Source: DAOSVX01 sp964616495 (GTDB lineage Bacteria > Bacillota_I > Bacilli_A > RF39 > UBA660). Taken from it: DNA of 7,748 nt. Position 1 is the stretch's first letter, and each line of letters begins with the position of its first letter. A program made the position numbers and the translations under genes. The notes below the pieces were generated by a model. It worked only from the letters and a program-made list of their open reading frames with translations, searched no databases and had not been told where the DNA came from. Where the stretch lies: positions 1 to 7,748 of the forward strand of contig CAZTRF010000045.1 in the NCBI GenBank assembly GCA_964616495.1, read 5' to 3'. Of the stretch, positions 1 through 5,045 are shown piece by piece.

Positions 1-15
1 TTAGTTTGTGATTAA
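1..15 (+). CDS. 3' end of a gene entering from the left (last codons only)
   Basis: Frame 1 reads Leu-Val-Cys-Asp followed by TAA at 13-15, and a terminator hairpin starts at once. This fits the very end of a plus-strand gene lying left of the window. The same four residues, LVCD, precede the final stop of the lipoprotein-like remnant that ends at 1822, so the gene to the left may be its paralogue. Four residues cannot settle this, so confidence is low. Confidence 0.35.
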   Translation, partial: LVCD

Positions 16-39
16 AGATTACTTCTGTAATCTTTTTTT
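14..39 (+). terminator. Rho-independent terminator
   Basis: A perfect 9-bp inverted repeat (AAAGATTAC / GTAATCTTT) with a TTCT loop is followed by a run of T. It lies right after the TAA at 13-15 and would end transcription of the gene to the left. It also separates the coding remnant that follows from any upstream promoter. Confidence 0.8.
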
Positions 40-117
40 ATTAGAAAAATAATTGATGATATAAAAGTAAAAAATAGTAATTATAAAGTAGTTAATAATA
101 TAGTTTCATTTGAAGAA

Positions 118-1104
118 ATGGGAGAGTATGAATTAGTATATGCAATTGGAAATAATAGTTATACTAGAAAAGTAAAAGTATTAAGCGTAGAAGATGTTTA
201 TTATACTGAGGTCGGAGAATATACACATACTATAACTGCTAGTGGAAATTATAAGATAACAGTTAGTGGTGCACAAGGAGTAAAAGGTGGTAAAGGTGGA
301 ACAATTATTGGAAAAATAACATTAACAAAAGGAACAATTTTAAATTTAGTTGTAGGTGGACAAAATGCATTATATGGTGGGGGAGTAGGAGAAAGTAACG
401 GAGGAGATTCAAGTAGAGTTAGTTTAAATGGAGAAGTCATAATGATTGGTGCTGGTGGCGGTGGTGGAGCAAGTGGAACCGCTGGTGGAAGTGGTAATGG
501 CGGTGGCGGCGCTGATCAAGGAAACGGAGCAGGTAATTCAGGTACAACTGGTGGCGGTGGCGGGGCCAGTTATAATTATACTTATCTTAATGAATGCTAT
601 ACCGGTTCTCCTAATGAATGTGTAGGAGGATATAAAAACGGTAGTTGTCAAACATATAACAGCTGTGTTAATAATAGTTGTTCATGTAAAACACGTAATT
701 CATGCGCTAGTTCAAGTTGTGGTTGCAAAACATATAGAAGCTGTGTTAATTCTAACTGTTCATGTGATGTCATGTTTCCCCGTCCTTCAACAAAATGCAA
801 AACATATGATTCATGTAGGCACAAAGTATGTGGTTGTCAAACATATAATAGTTGTGCTAATGATAGCTGTTCATGTAAGACACGTAATTCATGTGCTAAT
901 TCAAGTTGTGGTTGCAAAACATATAATCAAGTTTGGGATAGCTGTAAAAGTACCCAAAATACATGTGAAAGTAAAACTATTACAACTAATGGCAAATCGG
1001 GAAATGGTGGCACTAATCTAATATCAGCATTATTAACTAATGTTAACAATACTGCCGGAAATAATTCTCAAAATGGCAAAATAATTATTGAATATATAAA
1101 ATAA
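118..1104 (+). CDS. Gly-rich, Cys-repeat surface-type protein, 5'-truncated remnant
   Basis: The first available start is ATG 118, giving 328 residues, but coding-like sequence continues upstream in frame to about position 40 with no ATG, GTG or TTG. Residues 1-24 read like the last strands of an Ig-like domain of large secreted proteins (GEYELVYAIGNNSYTRKVKV). Residues about 30-155 are a Gly-rich domain of the ALK/LTK-like type, with runs such as GAGGGGGASG. Residues about 160-290 carry 24 Cys in an array of 13-residue units. The last 30 residues (ending NGKIIIEYIK) look like the closing strand of the Gly-rich domain, so the Cys array appears to sit inside that domain. There is no signal peptide or anchor, only a weak purine stretch before ATG, and a terminator lies just upstream. 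I read it as the 3' part of a larger extracellular protein, probably unexpressed or a donor cassette. Its function is unknown. Confidence 0.7.
   Translation: MGEYELVYAIGNNSYTRKVKVLSVEDVYYTEVGEYTHTITASGNYKITVSGAQGVKGGKGGTIIGKITLTKGTILNLVVGGQNALYGGGVGESNGGDSSRVSLNGEVIMIGAGGGGGASGTAGGSGNGGGGADQGNGAGNSGTTGGGGGASYNYTYLNECYTGSPNECVGGYKNGSCQTYNSCVNNSCSCKTRNSCASSSCGCKTYRSCVNSNCSCDVMFPRPSTKCKTYDSCRHKVCGCQTYNSCANDSCSCKTRNSCANSSCGCKTYNQVWDSCKSTQNTCESKTITTNGKSGNGGTNLISALLTNVNNTAGNNSQNGKIIIEYIK
646..972 (+). repeat. Tandem 39-bp repeat encoding CxTxxSCxxxxC(S/G) units
   Basis: About eight units of 13 codons run head to tail in frame with the Gly-rich protein: 646-684, 685-723, 724-762, a degenerate 33-bp unit at 763-795, 796-834, 835-873, 874-912, and a degenerate last unit from 913. 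Each intact unit reads C-(K/Q)-T-(Y/R)-x-S-C-x4-C-(S/G). Units 1-2 and 6-7 form near-identical 78-bp pairs (CQTYNSC...CKTRNSC), so there is a higher-order two-unit period consistent with duplication. Spacing is coding (multiples of 3), which separates this from a CRISPR array. The unit evidently offers three Cys for disulfides or metal binding. Confidence 0.85.
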
Positions 1105-1266
1105 ACTTTGTTAAAAAATAATGCTTTTGACTACTTTGTTGGCCAAATTACAAAAGAAACTAAAGGAAAAGCAAATCCTATTCTTACAAAAGATTTATTA
1201 ATGGAAAATTTAAAAAAAAAGATAATAAAAATTATCTTTTTTTGTGATATATCAGAAGTAATATAA
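1105..1266 (+). pseudogene. gatB: C-terminal remnant of aspartyl/glutamyl-tRNA amidotransferase subunit B
   Basis: Directly after the TAA at 1102-1104, the same frame reads NNAFDYFVGQITKETKGKAN and then PILTKDLLMENLKKK before running through a hairpin to TAA 1264-1266. The segment FVGQ(I/V)xKxTKGKANP, followed by a short Leu/Lys helix, is characteristic of the extreme C-terminus of GatB, which with GatCA converts mischarged Glu-tRNA(Gln) or Asp-tRNA(Asn) to the amidated form. Only about 38 of the usual ~475 residues are present, with no start codon and no catalytic part. It is thus a 3' fragment left by recombination; a functional gatB would have to lie elsewhere. The original stop was probably near the oligo-A run at 1212-1220, where a length change could have shifted the frame. 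Confidence 0.7.
1214..1243 (+). terminator. Rho-independent terminator of the gatB remnant
   Basis: An A-run and GATAAT, a loop of AAAA, then ATTATC and seven T form an inverted repeat of up to 13 bp followed by U-rich RNA. Its place at the end of the GatB-like tail suggests that gene end and terminator moved together as one block. Confidence 0.75.
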
Positions 1267-1276
1267 AGAATGATAA

Positions 1277-1822
1277 AAAGGAAAAAAGGAAAAAGAAAAA
1301 GAGTGGAATCAAACACTTAATAAAATAACTAGTGCTACCGATTCATATTTAGAAAGTAATTTCAATCTTAAATTAGAAATATATGAAACTGGAGTAGTGA
1401 AATATGAATTAATTTCTGACAAAGAGAAAGAAAAATACCAAGAAGTAAAAGTAATATTTGTATTAATAATTTTATTGTTGACAGGATGTAATAAAGAAGA
1501 ATGTTTATCATGTCAAGAATGCAAAGAATGGACAGTAAAAGAAGCATATGATTTTTATTTAAAAAATAAATTAATTGAATATGGCAAATTAATTTATACA
1601 CCTGATGATTGGCAAAATAAAGAGATTGATATAGGAACTCATTATATGGACTTAGGTATGATGGAAGATAATAATTGATATGATATATCAATGTTTTTTA
1701 ACGAAGAAACCGGAAATTTATATGATTTAGAAAAGACTAAAATAGAGTTAATTGTAAAAGAAATATTATCAAATGATAAAATAATATATAAATTTAATCC
1801 TATTTTAGTGTGCGATAACTGA
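1277..1822 (+). pseudogene. Lipoprotein-like reading frame, fused at its 5' end and cut by an in-frame TGA
   Basis: Frame 2 is open from 1277 to TGA 1676-1678, then continues as plausible protein to TGA 1820-1822. From 1445 it reads VKVIFVLIILLLTGCNKEEC, a short basic start, hydrophobic core and lipobox (LTGC, Cys codon 1487-1489), that is a lipoprotein signal peptide. However, the codon where Met belongs is GTA (1445-1447). Upstream, the frame is fused to an unrelated hydrophilic stretch (WNQTLNKITSATDSYLESNF...). The nearest usable start is GTG 1397. Past the first TGA the frame gives YDISMFFNEETGNLYDLEKT and ends FNPILVCDN; Trp (TGG) in place of the TGA would restore one protein of about 125 residues from the GTA codon. 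I recognise no family. A pseudogene is most likely; read-through is the less likely alternative. Confidence 0.6.
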
Positions 1823-1832
1823 ACAAAAAAGA

Positions 1833-1861
1833 TTTTAATATTATAAATATTATGATATAAT
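1833..1861 (+). promoter_or_regulatory. Extended -10 promoter for the structured RNA
   Basis: TGATATAAT at 1853-1861 is a perfect extended -10 element (TGnTATAAT). The -35 position (1833-1838, TTTTAA) is weak, as is common with extended -10 promoters. The predicted start, seven bases past the hexamer, is G1868, the first base of the terminal stem of the RNA. Confidence 0.65.
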
Positions 1862-1867
1862 TAAATT

Positions 1868-2040
1868 GCCTAGATAATTGGTGGTTTTACATAAAACCGA
1901 CTATGTGATATTATTGGGAATCTAATTTGTTACTGGTGTTGAATACTAAAATTTATTTTAGGATCCTAAAAGTAATAATGTGATACCCCCCTCTCTAGAG
2001 AGCGGATTTTATCGCACTCCACTAATATCCGGGCTTTTTT
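1868..2040 (+). ncRNA. Structured small RNA, possible 6S RNA
   Basis: The gap between the lipoprotein remnant and gpsA holds no ORF but strong RNA structure. Bases 1868-1884 (GCCTAGATAATTGGTGG) pair with 2019-2034 (CCACTAATATCCGGGC) in about 15 pairs with one mismatch and one bulge, and six T follow at once, so this terminal stem doubles as a terminator. Further in, 1891-1899 (ATAAAACCG) pairs with 2003-2012 (CGGATTTTAT). A competing local hairpin, GGTTTTACATAAAACC (1883-1898), would open this inner helix. ATATTATT (1908-1915) can pair with AATAATGT (1974-1981). The predicted transcript is about 173 nt. A long closing stem, central bubble, apical arm and rearrangeable 5' hairpin resemble 6S RNA, the RNA polymerase-binding regulator. 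I cannot match conserved bases, so the family is a guess; the RNA gene itself is better supported. RNase P, SRP RNA and tmRNA signatures are absent. Confidence 0.55.
1948..1971 (+). repeat. Overlapping inverted repeats with alternative hairpins inside the RNA
   Basis: CTAAAA-TTTA-TTTTAG-GATC-CTAAAA allows the central TTTTAG to pair either with the left or with the right CTAAAA. The right-hand choice lies in a perfect 16-base palindrome (TTTTAGGATCCTAAAA). The two hairpins are mutually exclusive, so the apical arm of the RNA may switch between folds. Confidence 0.6.
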
Positions 2041-2051
2041 ATTAAAAAAAT

Positions 2052-3029
2052 TTATTTTTTATTTATTAAAAATTCAATTAATAGTTCTGGTTTCTCATTA
2101 TGCATTACGATTCTATCCATTAAATCAATAACTGGTATTTTTATTTTTTTCTTTTTAATTAATTGATATACCGATTTTAAGGTGTAATATCCTTCCACTG
2201 TAGTTTTAGCTAAATATTCTTTAGCTGCTTCAAAGTTTTTTTCTCCTAATAGTTTTCCATAACTAAAGTTTCGGCTTTTAATACTGGTACAAGTTAACAA
2301 CAAATCGCCAATACCTGAGTAGGAAAGAATAGTTTTACGATCTCCTCCTAAACTGGTTATTATTTCTTTCATATCATGAGCGGCTTCGGTTATCAAAAAA
2401 GCTCTAGTTGAATCACTATAACCCAGTCCTGAAATAATCCCTGATGCAATGGCAATTATATTCTTAATACTTCCACAAGTTTGAACTCCAATATAATCAT
2501 TAGTTTCTCTTAATTTTAGAGTGCTATTACACATAACTCCTTTAATAGCCTTAATAGTTTTTTTATTAGAACTAGCTAAAGTTAGAGCAACTGGCTCACC
2601 ATTCATAATATCAATTGCAAAGCTAGGTCCAGAAATAACAGCTAATCTTCTTGTTTTAATATATTTTCTAAAGACATCCGAAACAAAACTACAGGTATCT
2701 TGCTCTATTCCTTTACTACAAATACAAACATGAGTATTTTTGTTTAGAAATGGTTTCATAGACAAGGCTACACTATCTACATACTGAGCCGCCACAACAA
2801 TAAAGACAATGTCTTTATCTTTAATTGCTTCTTCCATGCTAAGAGTGTATTTTAAGCTTTTAGGTAATAGTTTATCTTTAAAAGCCACCTGTAACATATT
2901 TGTTTTATTTACTTCTTCAATTTTTTCTTTTGATTCACTCCATACCATAATTTCATTATTTTGGGTTTTAGTTAATAAATTAGCAATAGCTAATCCGTAA
3001 GCTCCCATTCCAATAACTGATAATTTCAA
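2052..3029 (-). CDS. gpsA: Glycerol-3-phosphate dehydrogenase [NAD(P)+]
   Basis: GpsA reduces dihydroxyacetone phosphate to sn-glycerol 3-phosphate in the cytosol, supplying the backbone for phospholipid synthesis. The 325 residues match the family length (about 330-340). The nucleotide-binding Gly motif is GMGAYG at 7-12, followed by CSKGIE (104-109), ISGPSFA (132-138) and the catalytic Lys189 in GSIKN. Asp242 in SGIGDLLLTCT and Arg253-Asn254 in KSRNFSYG are the expected substrate-site residues. One oddity is ITEAAHDM (213-220), where the family usually has an ITRGLAEM-like sequence, so a normally conserved Arg is replaced. The start is TTG at 3029, overlapping the rarA stop in TTGA with AGGAG 11 bases upstream; the next ATG (residue 8) would destroy the Gly motif. 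It is the second gene of the rarA-gpsA operon and probably translationally coupled. Confidence 0.93.
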   Translation of the reverse strand: MKLSVIGMGAYGLAIANLLTKTQNNEIMVWSESKEKIEEVNKTNMLQVAFKDKLLPKSLKYTLSMEEAIKDKDIVFIVVAAQYVDSVALSMKPFLNKNTHVCICSKGIEQDTCSFVSDVFRKYIKTRRLAVISGPSFAIDIMNGEPVALTLASSNKKTIKAIKGVMCNSTLKLRETNDYIGVQTCGSIKNIIAIASGIISGLGYSDSTRAFLITEAAHDMKEIITSLGGDRKTILSYSGIGDLLLTCTSIKSRNFSYGKLLGEKNFEAAKEYLAKTTVEGYYTLKSVYQLIKKKKIKIPVIDLMDRIVMHNEKPELLIEFLINKK

Positions 3030-4222
3030 TCTTTCTTCATCTCCTCATTAATTTTATATAAATTATATTCATATTTATTCTTTTTAGGGTGATAATATTT
3101 ACGGTCTTTAATTAAATCTGGCAAATATTGCTGCTTAACATAATACTTAGGATAATCATGGGGATATTTATACGTTGTGGAACCACTTTTTATATGATCA
3201 GGAACATTACCAGTGCTCCCTTTACGAATATCATTTTGAGCGGCATCGATAGCTAAATAAGCACTATTGCTTTTAGGACTTAAAGCCAGTTCACAAACTA
3301 CTACTGATAGTGGTAATCTTGCTTCTGGAAAGCCAATTCTTTCAGCTGTTTCAATAGCAGCAATCACTTTAGGACCCATTCCAGGATTTGCTAAGCCAAT
3401 ATCTTCGTAACAAATAGCTAGTAATCTTCTGCCAATACTATCCAAATCCTCAGCTTCAATAAGTCTTGCCAAATAATGAATGGCAGCATCAACATCACTA
3501 CCTCTAATTGATTTTTGAAAAGCACTTAAAACATCATAATAACCATCTGCATTTTTATCATGAAAAAAAACTTTTTTAGTATGAATGCCGTTTAATACAT
3601 CTAAATTAATTTCATGTGTAGGGGTAGAGTAGTATGCCAATTCCAATAAATTAATAGCACTTCTGAAATCTCCACTAGCACTATTAGCTATAAAATCCAA
3701 CGATTTATTATCTATTTTTAAATTATCTAATTTAGGAACTATTTTTTTAAGTCCCTTTTTAATATTTTCAACTGTTAATTCATGAAGTTCAAATATTTGG
3801 CATCTACTTCTAATAGCTGGATTAATTGAATGATATGGATTAGCGGTAGTTAAACCAATCAAAATAATTAAACCATTTTCAACATATGGTAATAATAAAT
3901 CTTGTTTATCTTTATTCATCCGGTGAATTTCATCAATAATAAGTAACATTTGGCCTTCCATTTTGGCCTCTTCAACAACTATATCAAAATCTTTTTTATT
4001 ATTAATTACCGCATTTAAAAAGCGATAAGGAATATTTAATTCATTAGTTAAAGCCTTGGCAATACTAGTTTTACCAATTCCTGGTTTACCGTAAAATATC
4101 ATGGAAAAACATTTGTTTTCTTTAACCAAATTAGTGAGTATTTTACCTTTGCCAATTAAATGATCTTGTCCAATAACATCATTTAATTTTTGAGGTTTTA
4201 GTTTATCTGCAAGTAATTCCAC
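3026..4222 (-). CDS. rarA: Replication-associated recombination protein A (AAA+ ATPase)
   Basis: RarA (MgsA) is a clamp-loader-like AAA+ ATPase acting at stalled replication forks and single-stranded DNA ends. From GTG 4222 the protein has 398 residues. It shows Walker A GKPGIGKT (45-52), Walker B LLIIDEIH (93-100), sensor 1 TTAN (125-128), the Arg-finger stretch AIRSRC (136-141) and sensor 2 GDFRSA (184-189). The C-terminal half has the usual RarA hallmarks, ending GSTTYKYPHDYP and YLPDL. A longer frame starts at TTG 4237, but that codon falls at the predicted transcript start, whereas GGGAAG lies seven bases before GTG 4222; the shorter start also gives the typical MxxLADKLKP N-terminus. 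The stop TGA (3026-3028) overlaps the gpsA TTG by 4 bases. Only this shared transcript ties the two genes; their functions are unrelated. Confidence 0.95.
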   Translation of the reverse strand: MELLADKLKPQKLNDVIGQDHLIGKGKILTNLVKENKCFSMIFYGKPGIGKTSIAKALTNELNIPYRFLNAVINNKKDFDIVVEEAKMEGQMLLIIDEIHRMNKDKQDLLLPYVENGLIILIGLTTANPYHSINPAIRSRCQIFELHELTVENIKKGLKKIVPKLDNLKIDNKSLDFIANSASGDFRSAINLLELAYYSTPTHEINLDVLNGIHTKKVFFHDKNADGYYDVLSAFQKSIRGSDVDAAIHYLARLIEAEDLDSIGRRLLAICYEDIGLANPGMGPKVIAAIETAERIGFPEARLPLSVVVCELALSPKSNSAYLAIDAAQNDIRKGSTGNVPDHIKSGSTTYKYPHDYPKYYVKQQYLPDLIKDRKYYHPKKNKYEYNLYKINEEMKKD

Positions 4223-4241
4223 ATCATCACTTCCCAATATA

Positions 4242-4247
4242 ATTATA
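4242..4247 (-). promoter_or_regulatory. -10 element of the rarA-gpsA operon
   Basis: On the minus strand a consensus TATAAT lies at 4247-4242. The predicted start is near 4235, just at the GGGAAG before the GTG start, giving a very short leader. I see no convincing -35 hexamer. It is back to back with the plus-strand promoter at 4258-4286. Confidence 0.5.
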
Positions 4248-4257
4248 GCTTAATTTA

Positions 4258-4286
4258 TTGATAATATCTATAAATAATGATAAAAT
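4258..4286 (+). promoter_or_regulatory. Promoter for the 234-residue unknown gene
   Basis: TTGATA (4258-4263), a 17-base spacer and TAAAAT (4281-4286) preceded by TGA give a near-consensus sigma-A promoter with an extended -10. Transcription would start near 4293, and a Shine-Dalgarno GAGGGA (4297-4302) stands five bases before ATG 4308. Confidence 0.75.
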
Positions 4287-4307
4287 AACCAATCAAGAGG
4301 GAAGAAT

Positions 4308-5012
4308 ATGTCCAAAATAGATTTGGAAAATAGTTTATTTCACGCAATAAGACCATATTACATGTCTCAAGGCTATGTATCCCATTTTAATGTGGTTTCA
4401 AGTAAACTAGAAAAAGTCTTAAAAAGGGGGCTTATTGTTTCCAGAGAATGTTTAAAAAGAGAACTACCTTCTGAAGATTATGATAAATTATTAAATGAGC
4501 GATATAATGAGTGGCAAAGTCAAAATTCTGTTTCTATCTGTTGTCATCCATCTAATATAGAAATAGTTCCTTTCTACTATAGTGATATGGGAGAAGGGGG
4601 TACTACCGCCTATGAAACCTTTATAATGAATCCTAATAGTTTAAGCATTGTTTTAGATATAAATTTAATCGATGAATTACTTCATTGTTATAATGGACTA
4701 AGAATGATTGATGAATTTCAAATATTAGATCAAATTCCATTATCTTATATGAAAGCAATTGGAATATGGGTTCCTTTATTTAAAGAAAATAGTAGTGAAT
4801 ATGTTAAAAGAAAATTACAAATAAGTTTAAATAATAACCATAGTGCAACAATAAGAAGAGATATTGAAAAAATATATTATCAAATTCAAATTATTGAGTG
4901 TCTTTTAAGTGCCTATGGCTATGATAAGCCAGTAATTAATATTTGTAATGGAGAATCTTTTAAAGATAAAGAAGAACAAATAGCTATTTTAGCAAAAAAG
5001 ATGAATTTTTAG
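4308..5012 (+). CDS. Conserved-looking protein of unknown function, possibly ADP-ribosyltransferase-like
   Basis: This is a 234-residue soluble protein with no signal peptide or membrane segment. Its good promoter, Shine-Dalgarno sequence and codon use like its neighbours indicate a live gene. I do not recognise the family with certainty. The layout HFNVVSSKLEKVLKRGLIVS (26-45), then a beta-rich middle (SVSICCH 74-80; SIVLDINLIDEL 113-124), then DEFQILDQIPLSYMKAIGI (135-153), recalls ADP-ribosyltransferase-fold proteins of the DarT/DUF4433 or KptA kind. Those share an N-terminal His/Thr strand, a helix of the type LxxILxxGL, and a late E-x-x(V/I)-x-x-x-IPxxYIxxI segment. Candidate active residues would be His26 and Glu136. 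The fold link is inference from pattern alone. The stop lies 33 bases before the xerD start, so the genes may be co-transcribed, but no toxin-antitoxin partner is evident. Confidence 0.8.
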   Translation: MSKIDLENSLFHAIRPYYMSQGYVSHFNVVSSKLEKVLKRGLIVSRECLKRELPSEDYDKLLNERYNEWQSQNSVSICCHPSNIEIVPFYYSDMGEGGTTAYETFIMNPNSLSIVLDINLIDELLHCYNGLRMIDEFQILDQIPLSYMKAIGIWVPLFKENSSEYVKRKLQISLNNNHSATIRRDIEKIYYQIQIIECLLSAYGYDKPVINICNGESFKDKEEQIAILAKKMNF

Positions 5013-5020
5013 AATTTAAA

Positions 5021-5029
5021 TGGTACAAT
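5021..5029 (+). promoter_or_regulatory. Extended -10 element before the Xer recombinase
   Basis: TGGTACAAT fits TGnTACAAT, in the short gap between the unknown gene and the recombinase. There is no clear -35. It would start transcription near 5036, which excludes the in-frame ATG at 5034 and leaves a very short leader for ATG 5046. The recombinase could instead be read from the upstream promoter. Confidence 0.4.
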
Positions 5030-5045
5030 TAAGATGAGGTATCAT

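Noticed and set aside
249..440. Minus-strand frame of 63 codons opposite the Gly-rich domain
   Set aside because: It is a Pro-rich shadow of Gly codons on the other strand, with no ribosome binding site.
646..972. CRISPR-like or noncoding direct repeats
   Set aside because: Units are 39 bp with no unique spacers, keep codon phase, and vary at synonymous and residue level as a protein repeat does.
665..1021. Open frame of 118 codons in frame +2 over the Cys array
   Set aside because: It is a shadow of the repeat array: a Val/His/Ile-rich translation produced by shifting the repetitive codons, with no ribosome binding site.
1131..1691. Minus-strand frames across the remnant region (1131-1316 and 1368-1691)
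   Set aside because: The translations are mostly Ile/Leu/Phe/Tyr, as expected for the complement of A-rich coding DNA. The plus strand carries the recognisable GatB tail and lipobox.
1676..1822. TGA read as Trp (alternative genetic code) to rescue the lipoprotein frame
   Set aside because: TGG encodes Trp in the other genes, and TGA (3026-3028) is the natural stop of rarA, overlapping the gpsA start. Reading through it would give an out-of-frame extension across gpsA. The lipoprotein frame also lacks a proper start, so a pseudogene is simpler.
1868..2040. Riboswitch or T-box leader
   Set aside because: No gene follows on the plus strand (gpsA is convergent), and I see no T-box or known aptamer core sequence.
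4223..4237. TTG 4237 as the rarA start
   Set aside because: It coincides with the predicted transcription start and has no ribosome binding site, while GTG 4222 has GGGAAG at seven bases and a typical RarA N-terminus.
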